Below are positions 1 through 6,889 of a stretch of 9,406 nt of DNA, piece after piece. Each line of letters begins with the position of its first letter. Positions within the stretch are counted from its first letter, which is position 1. A program made the position numbers and the translations under genes. This DNA is from an uncultured Muribaculaceae bacterium (GTDB taxonomy: Bacteria; Bacteroidota; Bacteroidia; Bacteroidales; Muribaculaceae), in NCBI GenBank assembly GCA_905207535.1, contig CAJLLX010000082.1, positions 1-9,406 on the forward strand, given 5' to 3'. Under the pieces are notes generated by a model, which had not been told where the DNA came from, did not search any database, and saw nothing but the letters and a program-made list of their open reading frames with translations.

Positions 1-48
1 GTTGAGCGTCTCGCCACCGGGATTGAGATTATTGTTGTCGTTAGCCAT
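1..48 (-). CDS. 5' end of an unidentified gene (runs off the window)
   Basis: An ATG on the minus strand at 46-48 opens a frame that stays open to the window edge and reads MANDNNNLNPGGETLN. The polar, Asn-rich start shows no signal peptide within the 16 visible residues. It follows secA on the same strand after a 63-nt gap, with an A/T-rich stretch (about 49-60) immediately upstream of the ATG, as is usual for Bacteroidota starts that lack a Shine-Dalgarno sequence. Sixteen residues are too few to name a family. It could also be a chance open stretch, but the strand, spacing and leader composition favour a real start. Confidence 0.5.
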   Translation of the reverse strand, partial: MANDNNNLNPGGETLN

Positions 49-57
49 AGTTTTTTA

Positions 58-90
58 GTTCTTAGGGCTCAGGTCTTAGATCTTAGAGCT
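58..90. repeat. Cluster of short CTAAGA-type direct repeats between secA and the next gene
   Basis: Read on the minus strand, the secA-downstream gap holds three copies of a TCTAAGA/CCTAAGA heptamer. Plus-strand TCTTAGA sits at 74-80 and 81-87 in tandem, and TTCTTAG at 59-65, with a looser GCTCAGG copy at 67-73. This is direct observation. No hairpin plus T tract is evident, so it is not an obvious terminator. It may be a small variable intergenic repeat, but its function is unknown. Confidence 0.4.
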
Positions 91-111
91 TGGATGTCGA
101 TTTTTAGGGGG

Positions 112-3100
112 TTAGGCGTTGCGGCCGTGGCAGTTTTTGTATTTCTTTCCCGAACCGCAGGGGCAGGGGTCGTTGCGTCCGATCTTCGGAGCAGCCTTCA
201 TCGGCTGCACCTTGCGCTGCGGGGTGGCACCGGCCATGGCCTGACGCTGGGCGTTCTCGCCGGGGAGGCTCTCCTTCGAGGCTGTGTACTGCGAGTAGTC
301 GTTGCGGCGCTCGGGCATGGCCTTGTCGATCTTGGGCGCGGGTGCCGGGGCTTGGGGGGCCTGAGGTGCCTGAGCCTGAGGCTGCTGTGCCTGTGCGGGT
401 GCCTGCTGAGATGCCGGAGCTGCGGGAGCGGCGCCCGATACCGATACATTGGTGGCCATGGGGCGCGGCGCGGGCTGCACGTAGATCTGGCCGCGCATCA
501 GGGCGGCGAGGGTCTTCTGGTTGAGGTTGTTGAGCATCGCCTCGAAGATGTGGAACGACTCCACTTTGTAGATCACCAGAGGATCTTTCTGCTCGTACGA
601 GGCATTCTGCACGCTCTGGCGCAGGTCGTCGAGTTCGCGCAGGTGCTCTTTCCAGAGCTCGTCGATGGTGACCAGGAGGATCGATTTATGCCACTCCTTT
701 ACTATGCTGCGGCAGTCGCTCGCATAGGCTTCCTGGATGTCGCAGCGCAGATGGAAGATGCGCTTGCCGTCGGTCAGAGGCACGATGATGCGCCCGGTGG
801 CACCGCGGTTCTCCACCCAGTCTTTAATCACCGGCATGGCCACATCCATGATGCGCTGGCTGCGGCGGTCGAGGGTCTCGTTTGCGGCTGCGTAGAGGCG
901 CTCTATCTTCTCCTCGCGGCTCATCGATGCAAATTCCTTCTCGGTGAAGGGGAGCTCGAGGGTGAGCACGCGCATCATCTCCATGGCCAGCTCCTCGTAG
1001 TCGGTGGGCTGGTCGTACGACACCACCAGATTCTCTATCAGGTCGTAGATCATGTTGGCGATGTCGATGCCGATGCGCTCGCCGAGCAGGGCGTGGTGGC
1101 GGCGGTTGTAGATGTACGTACGCTGCTTGTTCATCACGTCGTCATACTCCAGCAGGCGCTTGCGGATGCCGAAGTTGTTCTCCTCCACGCGCTTCTGAGC
1201 GTTCTCGATGGCCTTGGTCACCATGCTGCTCTCTATCATCTCTCCCTCCTTCAGGCCGAGGGTATCGAGCATCTTCATCACGCGGTCGGTGGCGAACAGG
1301 CGCATCAGCTGATCCTCAAACGATACGTAGAATACCGACGAACCCGGGTCGCCCTGACGGCCGGAACGTCCGCGCAACTGGCGGTCGACGCGGCGGCTTT
1401 CGTGGCGTTCGGTGCCGATGATGGCCAAGCCGCCGGCATCTTTCACCTCTTTGGGGAGCTTGATATCCGTACCGCGGCCCGCCATGTTGGTGGCGATGGT
1501 CACGGTGCCGGCGCGGCCGGCGAGGGCCACTACCTGAGCCTCCTTCTGGTGGAGCTTGGCGTTGAGCACCTGGGCGTCGATCTTGCGGAGGTCGAGCATA
1601 CGCTTGAGCAGCTCGGAGATTTCCACCGAAGTGGTGCCCACAAGCACAGGGCGACCGGCGTCGCGCAGACGCACAATCTCGTCGATCACGGCGGCGTATT
1701 TCTCTTTCTTGGTCTTATACACGCGGTCGTCCATGTCGATGCGCGCCACGGGGCGGTTGGTGGGGATGGTGACCACGTCGAGTTTGTAGATATCCCAGAA
1801 CTCGCCCGCCTCTGTCTCGGCCGTACCGGTCATACCGGCCAGCTTGTGATACATACGGAAGTAGTTCTGCAGGGTGATGGTGGCGAAGGTCTGCGTGGCG
1901 GCTTCCACCTTCACGCCCTCCTTGGCCTCGATGGCCTGGTGAAGGCCGTCGCTGTAGCGGCGTCCCTCCATGATGCGGCCGGTCTGCTCGTCGACGATCT
2001 TGATCTTGTTGTCGTCGATCACATATTCATTGTCTTTCTCGAAGAGGGTGTAGGCCTTGAGCAGCTGGGTAACGGTGTGCACGCGCTCCGACTTGATGGC
2101 ATAGTCGGCCATCGCCTCGTCCTTGAGCTGCTGACGCTCGTTGAGGTCGGCCACATGCTCCAGCTCCGACAGCTTGGCGGCGATGTCGGGCAGCACGAAA
2201 AATTGCGGATCCTGATTCCTGTCGGTCAGCACGTCGAAGCCCTTGTCGGTGAGCTCCACCGAGCGGTTCTTCTCGTCGATGACGAAGTAGAGCGGATCGG
2301 TCACCACCGGCATCTCGCGGCTGTTGTCCTGCAGGTAGTAGGCCTCGGTCTTCAGCAGGGCGTTCTTCATACCTTCCTCACTGAGGAATTTGATCAGAGG
2401 TCCGTATTTGGGCAGGCCCTTGAAGGCGCGGAAGAGGAGCAGTTCGCCCTCTTTGCGCACCTCTTTGTCCTCAGAGGTGATCTTCTGCTTGGCCTCGGCG
2501 AGTATCTGGGTGACGAGCTTGCGCTGCGCCAGCACCACCTTCTCCACGTTGGGCTTGTATTCGTTGAACATCTGGTCGTCACCCTTGGGCACGGGACCGG
2601 AGATGATCAGAGGCGTACGGGCGTCGTCGATAAGCACCGAGTCCACCTCGTCGACGATGGCGTAGTAGTGCTTGCGCTGCACCATATCCTCGGGAGCCAT
2701 GGCCATGTTGTCGCGGAGGTAGTCGAAACCAAACTCGTTGTTCGTTCCGAAGGTGATGTCGCACTCATAGGCCTTGCGGCGCCGCGGTGTGTTGGGCTGA
2801 TGCTTGTCGATACAGTCTACCGTGGAGCCGTGGAACATGTAGAGCGGACCCATCCACTCCGAGTCGCGCTTGGAGAGGTAGTCGTTGACAGTCACCACAT
2901 GCACTCCCTTGCGTGAGAGCGAGCGGAGGAACACCGGCAGGGTGGCCACGAGGGTCTTGCCCTCGCCGGTGGCCATCTCGGCTATCTTGCCCTGATGGAG
3001 CACCACGCCGCCTATGAGCTGCACATCGTAGTGGACCATGTCCCAGGTGATTTCGTTGCCGCCGGCCATCCAGCGGTTTTTCCATATCGCTTTGTCGCCC

Positions 3101-3546
3101 TCGATGGTGACAAACTCGCGCCCTTCGGCGGCGAGGTCGCGGTCGAGCTGTGTGGCGGTCACCTCCACGGTGTCGTTGGCGGCGAAGCGCGCGGCGGTCT
3201 CGCGCATGGTGGCGAATACTATCGGCAGGTGCTCGTTGAGCTTATCCTCGATGATGTCGAGCACATTTTTTTCGTGCTTGTCGATCTCGTCCCACAGGGG
3301 CTGACGCTCGTTGAAGGGGAGGGTCTCCACCTTCTCGCGGAGCTCGGCCGAGGCATCCTCGTCGGCCTTGATGGCGGCGGCGATGTCGGCGCGAACCTCG
3401 TCGATCTTGCCGCGGAGCTGGTCGTTGGTGAGCTCCTTGAGGCCCGGGCCGAGAGCGTTGATTTTATCAACTATCGGCTTGATCTCCTTGAGGTCGCGCT
3501 GCGACTTGTTGCCGAAAAGTTTGCTTAGAAATGTTTGAAGTGACAT
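112..3546 (-). CDS. secA: Protein translocase subunit SecA
   Basis: SecA is the peripheral-membrane ATPase that pushes unfolded preproteins through the SecYEG channel. The 1144-residue product shows the full set of family motifs. These are Walker A MATGEGKT (191-198), Walker B IVDEVD (297-302) followed by ARTPLIISG, GMTGTAETEA (571-580), TNMAGRGTDI (686-695) and QLRGRSGRQGD (723-733). The C-terminal SEC-C zinc motif CPCGSGKKYKNCH lies at 1128-1140. The start is secure, because MSLQTFLSKLFGNKSQRDLKEIKP is the usual Bacteroidota SecA N-terminus. It is about 240 residues longer than the E. coli protein. Extra segments lie near 56-100 and 120-170, an insert of roughly 80 residues lies near 318-420 in the preprotein cross-linking region, and a Pro/Ala/Gln-rich linker at about 1025-1073 precedes the zinc motif. 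The first two kinds of insertion are typical of the phylum as I know it. The A/T-rich leader (3547-3570) has no Shine-Dalgarno sequence. I could not find a TAnnTTTG promoter in the 163-nt gap upstream, so read-through from the phosphatase-like gene is possible. Confidence 0.98.
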   Translation of the reverse strand: MSLQTFLSKLFGNKSQRDLKEIKPIVDKINALGPGLKELTNDQLRGKIDEVRADIAAAIKADEDASAELREKVETLPFNERQPLWDEIDKHEKNVLDIIEDKLNEHLPIVFATMRETAARFAANDTVEVTATQLDRDLAAEGREFVTIEGDKAIWKNRWMAGGNEITWDMVHYDVQLIGGVVLHQGKIAEMATGEGKTLVATLPVFLRSLSRKGVHVVTVNDYLSKRDSEWMGPLYMFHGSTVDCIDKHQPNTPRRRKAYECDITFGTNNEFGFDYLRDNMAMAPEDMVQRKHYYAIVDEVDSVLIDDARTPLIISGPVPKGDDQMFNEYKPNVEKVVLAQRKLVTQILAEAKQKITSEDKEVRKEGELLLFRAFKGLPKYGPLIKFLSEEGMKNALLKTEAYYLQDNSREMPVVTDPLYFVIDEKNRSVELTDKGFDVLTDRNQDPQFFVLPDIAAKLSELEHVADLNERQQLKDEAMADYAIKSERVHTVTQLLKAYTLFEKDNEYVIDDNKIKIVDEQTGRIMEGRRYSDGLHQAIEAKEGVKVEAATQTFATITLQNYFRMYHKLAGMTGTAETEAGEFWDIYKLDVVTIPTNRPVARIDMDDRVYKTKKEKYAAVIDEIVRLRDAGRPVLVGTTSVEISELLKRMLDLRKIDAQVLNAKLHQKEAQVVALAGRAGTVTIATNMAGRGTDIKLPKEVKDAGGLAIIGTERHESRRVDRQLRGRSGRQGDPGSSVFYVSFEDQLMRLFATDRVMKMLDTLGLKEGEMIESSMVTKAIENAQKRVEENNFGIRKRLLEYDDVMNKQRTYIYNRRHHALLGERIGIDIANMIYDLIENLVVSYDQPTDYEELAMEMMRVLTLELPFTEKEFASMSREEKIERLYAAANETLDRRSQRIMDVAMPVIKDWVENRGATGRIIVPLTDGKRIFHLRCDIQEAYASDCRSIVKEWHKSILLVTIDELWKEHLRELDDLRQSVQNASYEQKDPLVIYKVESFHIFEAMLNNLNQKTLAALMRGQIYVQPAPRPMATNVSVSGAAPAAPASQQAPAQAQQPQAQAPQAPQAPAPAPKIDKAMPERRNDYSQYTASKESLPGENAQRQAMAGATPQRKVQPMKAAPKIGRNDPCPCGSGKKYKNCHGRNA

Positions 3547-3709
3547 TATATATTTCGTTCGTTTTTTATTATACGTGTGTGAGGGGGTGAAAGTTCTCGG
3601 CTGTAGCGCCGATACGGTGCTTCCCGGTGCGGGGGAATCGGTGATCGCTCTCCTCCCGGCCGGGTGCCTGAGTTGCCTGATGTGTGTGTATCGGGGTGTG
3701 AATCTTGCT

Positions 3710-5326
3710 TCACTTCTGCAGGCGCACGGGGGCGGATGCAGCGCCGTTGGGCGAGCGTATGCGCAGCAGCCCCGTCACGGTGGGGGCTATGGCGCGGGCG
3801 TCGACGGTGGCGGTGATCTTCTGGGCTTTCACTCCGGGAGCCAGGATAAAGGCCGGAGACAGGGCCGAGGCGGCGCGCTGCGTGGTCTGCGGACGGTCGT
3901 CGCTGTTGTCGTCGTCGTCCACCTCCTGCCAGCCGGGCAGGATGCTCACTATCACGTCGCCCGAAGAGGCTATATGGGTGTTGCGCCGCATCGCTTCGGG
4001 ATTTTCCGACGCGCGGCGGTCTATGATGTCGTCGATGGTCCACGCGTCCCCCACGCCGCTCATGCGGGTGAGGAAGCGGGCGCTCTCTTCGCGCAGCTCT
4101 TCCAGATTTTTGTCACGCTCCTTGATGAGCTTGTGGTTGAGGTACAGCTGCCCGTCGTGGTACCCCTTCACCCACTCGCCATTGCCGTAGATGGCCATCA
4201 GATACATGTTGAGCAGCGACACGGCCTTCTTCGACGAAAATTCGCCGTAGGGGAGTGCCCACTTGTCGTCGTCGCGGCGCTGCCGGCGGGTGATGGGTGT
4301 GCCGGCCACGAACACCAGCGTGCGCTCCATCCCCGGCCCCTCGCGGTCGATGGCGGCGAAGAGGCGCTCCAGATCGCGGTCGAGCCGCAGGTAGCTGTCC
4401 ATCAGCTCCGGACGGTTGTCGGCGTCGCGCCCGTACATGAAGGGCTGCAGTGTGTAGCCCAGATTGAGCATATCCATGCTCTCGCGCTTCCCCAGGGTGA
4501 GCGATTTGATGTACTCGGTGCCCAGAGTGGTGATGTCGGCGTTCACTACCGGCGAATTGCGGTAGGCTTTGAAGCGCGAGGTCGACGCGCGCGAGAAGAT
4601 ATGGCGGAAGGGGTAAAGTTTTTTATAAGAGGGGAGTCCCGGCAGGCTCTCTACGGCCACCGAGGGGGTCCACTGCAGAGTGTCGAGGCGATATTCGAGC
4701 GGATTGAGGCGGTTGACGTTCTGCGCAGGTGCGGGGAGGTCTTTGTAGTAGCTGCTGGTGGCCCATTTGCCGGTGATATCGTTCACCCAGAAGGCGCTGT
4801 TGCCGGCATGTCCGGCCATGATCACCGCCTGAGCGGCGTCAGGAGCGATGGCATAGACGTAGCCAAGCCCTCCGGCATCGATTCGCACCTCGTCGGCCAC
4901 GGTCGACGCTGTGAGGCTGCGGGGCGACACCGTCTCTTCGGTGTGATTGCCGGTGGTCTCGGGGTCGAGTAGCGATGAGCGCACTCTGTGGCTCTCGGGG
5001 TCGTAGATTCCCGCGGCGCTCACGCCGTTGACCGAGGGGGAGGCGCCGGTGAAGATCACTGCGGCGGATGCTGCGGCGTCGAGCGGCGTGCCGTAGTCCA
5101 TATCGGCGATCGTCACCCCCTGCTCCATCAGCCGGCGGAAGCCGCCGTTGCCGAAGCGGTCGTGCAGCAGTTCGAGATAGTCGTTGGAGAGGCCGTCAAT
5201 CACTATCCCCACCACCAGCGTGGGACGCCCCGTGGGGGCGGTCGCAGTCTGGGCGCACATAGTGATGCTGCTTATGGTGGTCACAAGCAGCAATGCCAGG
5301 CGCGATGTGATATTCCGGCGGTTCAT
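3710..5326 (-). CDS. Exported alkaline-phosphatase/PafA-like protein, apparently catalytically degenerate
   Basis: The 538-residue protein starts with a signal peptide (basic NRR, hydrophobic core, likely cut after MCA at about residue 25), so it should act in the periplasm or at the envelope. It carries superfamily blocks of type I phosphodiesterase/PafA-like alkaline phosphatases: VVGIVIDGLSNDYLELL (38-54), FGNGGFRRLMEQG (58-70), VIFTGASPSVNGVSAAGIYD (90-109), DSYLRLDRDLERLF (310-323) and IAPTVTGLLRI (513-523). The first metal-ligand Asp (D44) is present. The nucleophile position, normally Thr in a PTxTxxGH-type block, falls on Ala (PLDAAASAA, 81-89). The block expected to read STDxxGH (about 287-300) has no Asp or His. 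The ADHG block is replaced by VAGT (340-343), and the last His is missing from 480-497. It also has an acidic run (470-477). Ligand assignments come from manual alignment to the remembered PafA pattern. It sits 125 nt after lnb and 163 nt before secA. I infer a pseudoenzyme, perhaps with a structural or binding role. A diverged active enzyme is less likely. Confidence 0.85.
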   Translation of the reverse strand: MNRRNITSRLALLLVTTISSITMCAQTATAPTGRPTLVVGIVIDGLSNDYLELLHDRFGNGGFRRLMEQGVTIADMDYGTPLDAAASAAVIFTGASPSVNGVSAAGIYDPESHRVRSSLLDPETTGNHTEETVSPRSLTASTVADEVRIDAGGLGYVYAIAPDAAQAVIMAGHAGNSAFWVNDITGKWATSSYYKDLPAPAQNVNRLNPLEYRLDTLQWTPSVAVESLPGLPSYKKLYPFRHIFSRASTSRFKAYRNSPVVNADITTLGTEYIKSLTLGKRESMDMLNLGYTLQPFMYGRDADNRPELMDSYLRLDRDLERLFAAIDREGPGMERTLVFVAGTPITRRQRRDDDKWALPYGEFSSKKAVSLLNMYLMAIYGNGEWVKGYHDGQLYLNHKLIKERDKNLEELREESARFLTRMSGVGDAWTIDDIIDRRASENPEAMRRNTHIASSGDVIVSILPGWQEVDDDDNSDDRPQTTQRAASALSPAFILAPGVKAQKITATVDARAIAPTVTGLLRIRSPNGAASAPVRLQK

Positions 5327-5368
5327 CGTTATATTTTGCTTCTATATATAGCTTCCGTTCACTTGTAG

Positions 5369-5388
5369 GGACGCACCATGGTGCGTCC
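5369..5388. repeat. Perfect 20-bp intergenic palindrome (REP-like)
   Basis: GGACGCACCATGGTGCGTCC reads identically on both strands and is preceded by GTAG. It lies in the gap between lnb and the phosphatase-like gene, 43-62 nt ahead of that gene's start codon. In RNA it would form a strong stem. No T tract follows on either strand, so it is not a classical terminator. Short palindromes of this GTAGGGACGC... style recur between genes in many bacteria, including Bacteroidota as I recall. The REP-like label is therefore inference, since only one full copy is visible here. Confidence 0.6.
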
Positions 5389-5425
5389 TCCATTTCGGTT
5401 TCCCCTTCCTCGTTCCCCGGTTTCC

Positions 5426-5450
5426 CATTGGGCCTACTGGCCCTATAATG
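5426..5450 (-). other. Hairpin just downstream of the lnb stop codon
   Basis: GGGCC (5430-5434) and GGCCC (5439-5443) form a perfect 5-bp stem around a TACT loop. It can be extended by CATT (5426-5429) pairing with AATG (5447-5450) across a 3-nt bulge. It begins one base after the lnb stop codon on the minus strand. No oligo-U run follows, so it is at best a weak or factor-assisted terminator, or a 3'-end stabilising stem. A chance structure is possible. Confidence 0.3.
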
Positions 5451-5451
5451 C

Positions 5452-6696
5452 CTATCCCCTCCTCGGCAGGCTCCCCCCGAGCACATATATCTCCGTCCCC
5501 GATCTCACCATTGTGCTCGCCATAAACAGCGGAAACGCCACATTCAGCGCCTGCCCGAAATAGCGGTGAGCGGCAAGGAGCAGTATGAGCGCTGCAAAGT
5601 TACAAATTTGATACCAAAATACCGCACGTTTACACTTTTTTATCCATATTCCCACCGCCGGGATGATGCTCAGCGGGTTCAGCCACAGATACAGCCAGTT
5701 GGGCGACGTGGCCTCGTGCACCGACACGAAAATCAGAAAGGTCAGCAGACACCCGAGCAGAAATTGCACCCCAAACAGCATCGTGTCGAACCATCGCGTG
5801 ATCCTCCGCCGCCTGATGTCGTACCAGCTGATGATCAGCGTGGCCGTGAGCAGGTATACTCCCGTGGCAGCCGGGGTCAGAGGCCACGGAGTGGCATCAT
5901 CCTGCACCCCCTCCTCGGGCCCTTCCACCAGCACCGCCGTCCCCTTTATCACCGGCACTTTCTCCCCCTGAGGATTCACAAAACACGCCCCCTCGAGCTC
6001 ATGCTCCAGCCTCACCGGCGCAAACGTGCGCTCCCTCGCGGTGATGTCGCGGTCTATCCCCGCGCCCAGCGCCAGGTCGATGCCAAACTGATACCACGGA
6101 TAGCGTGCGTGATACGATGTCATCTCCGTTCGCCATGTGGTCCCCGCCTCCGGCTCCTCCCCTCCGAGCACTATCGGCATCCCCGCAGCACGCTCCACCA
6201 GCGCCAGCGGCCGCGTGGCGCAGTTGTCCTTCACATAGTTGTAGCGGTAGGTGCGGTTCTCTTCGCGCAGATTCTCCTCCACCAGCTCCATCAGCCGGCG
6301 GCTCTGCTCCGCCGTGAGGTTCAGCTCCTGCTCCTCCACCCTTCGCCCGGCCATGATATACTCCTGAAGGAAAAACACAAACGGATAAGCCGCAGCCATA
6401 TAGTCGGTCTCCCCCTTCACAAACCGGTAGATGAAATTGGGCGACGCGAAGTCGAAAACCCCCCAGTTGATCGCCAAGTCGAGTCCCGCGCTGTTGCGTA
6501 TGCGCAGGGCAGTGTGCCCTTCGAGCTGATACACCTCGCGGCCCGGAGCCACCGTCACAAGTCCGAAGTGCCATTGCACGCTGTCGGCGCGTTCAGCCGC
6601 CGTTTGGGCAGGCGCAGCGGGCGTTTGAGCCGCAGACCCCCCGGCGGTCAGGGCGAAAATGGCCGCCATGATATATTTCAGTATCCGTTTTTTCAT
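5452..6696 (-). CDS. lnb: DUF4105 / Lnb-type lipoprotein N-acyltransferase (predicted)
   Basis: This is a 414-residue exported membrane protein. An N-terminal signal or anchor (MKKRILKYIMAAIFALTAGGSAAQ) leads into a periplasmic DUF4105 domain at about 40-235. Family features seen are YQLEGHTALRIRN (56-68, His61), DLAINWGVFDF (73-83), FVKGETDYM (92-100), FFLQEYIMAGRRVEEQELNL (108-127) and the Cys-containing block YRYNYVKDNCATRPL (150-164, Cys159). The C-terminal half has about four or five membrane spans near 275-290, 303-327, 335-351, 359-377 and 381-397. The DUF4105 domain is now described as the N-terminal periplasmic domain of Lnb, an enzyme that N-acylates the lipid-modified N-terminal Cys of lipoproteins in Bacteroides, which lack Lnt. 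Assigning that activity here is by family. His61 and Cys159 are likely catalytic by conservation only. It has its own promoter and is the first gene of the unit leading towards secA. The start has an A/T-rich leader and the signal sequence follows directly. Confidence 0.8.
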   Translation of the reverse strand: MKKRILKYIMAAIFALTAGGSAAQTPAAPAQTAAERADSVQWHFGLVTVAPGREVYQLEGHTALRIRNSAGLDLAINWGVFDFASPNFIYRFVKGETDYMAAAYPFVFFLQEYIMAGRRVEEQELNLTAEQSRRLMELVEENLREENRTYRYNYVKDNCATRPLALVERAAGMPIVLGGEEPEAGTTWRTEMTSYHARYPWYQFGIDLALGAGIDRDITARERTFAPVRLEHELEGACFVNPQGEKVPVIKGTAVLVEGPEEGVQDDATPWPLTPAATGVYLLTATLIISWYDIRRRRITRWFDTMLFGVQFLLGCLLTFLIFVSVHEATSPNWLYLWLNPLSIIPAVGIWIKKCKRAVFWYQICNFAALILLLAAHRYFGQALNVAFPLFMASTMVRSGTEIYVLGGSLPRRG

Positions 6697-6771
6697 ATCG
6701 TATGGTTAGTTTGGGACAGGACGCACCGGCCGTGTGTACCGGCGGCGTGGAGACTTCCCGTTGCGGCAGTG

Positions 6772-6803
6772 CAAAGTTAGCAATACCCGAGGGAAAAAAC
6801 AAA
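6772..6803 (-). promoter_or_regulatory. Bacteroidota-type promoter for lnb
   Basis: On the minus strand, TTTG (6800-6803) is followed after exactly 20 bp by TAACTTTG (6772-6779). This fits the known Bacteroidota consensus TTTG, 19-21 bp, TAnnTTTG. Transcription would start near 6765, giving lnb a leader of roughly 70 nt. It lies directly after the terminator of the upstream gene, and its -33 box is inside that terminator's T tract. Confidence 0.75.
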
Positions 6804-6836
6804 AGGACGATGTGCCGCAGGGGGGCACCTCGTCCC
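6794..6836 (-). terminator. Rho-independent terminator of the repeat-protein gene
   Basis: GGACGA (6805-6810) pairs with TCGTCC (6830-6835). After one T/C mismatch, GTGCC (6812-6816) pairs with GGCAC (6824-6828) around a 7-nt loop. On the minus strand the stem is followed by TTTTGTTTTTT (6794-6804), a classical U tract. It lies about 55 nt past the stop codon at 6890-6892, in the right orientation to end that gene. On the plus strand an A-rich run follows, so it works in one direction only. Confidence 0.8.
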
Positions 6837-6889
6837 GAAAAACTATGGTTTGTTTAGTGTGTAGCTGCGCAGAGTAGCTGCAGCGCCAT

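Noticed and set aside
94..2916. A 940-codon open frame on the plus strand, antisense to secA
   Set aside because: It lies wholly within secA and has a His/Leu/Val/Gly-heavy composition typical of the complement of a GC-rich gene. It shows no recognisable domain, while secA on the other strand is unambiguous.
3547..3600. TATAAT-like sequence on the minus strand upstream of secA
   Set aside because: Bacteroidota promoters do not use the classical -10/-35 pair, and no suitable upstream box or TAnnTTTG was found.
3609..3641. Possible hairpin (CCGA...TCGG with inner TTCCC/GGGAA) between the phosphatase-like gene and secA
   Set aside because: The stem has a large one-sided bulge and no T tract, so it is too weak to call a terminator.
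3575..4972. A 465-codon plus-strand open frame over the phosphatase-like gene
   Set aside because: It is an antisense shadow of a gene that has a signal peptide and family blocks, and its own translation is of low information.
6719..6727. GGACGCACC upstream of lnb, identical to half of the 5369-5388 palindrome
   Set aside because: Only one 9-base arm is present and the matching arm is missing. This could be a decayed copy or chance.
5566..6780. A 404-codon plus-strand open frame over lnb
   Set aside because: Its translation is Arg/His/Pro-rich, it lies opposite a well-supported DUF4105 gene, and it has no plausible start context.
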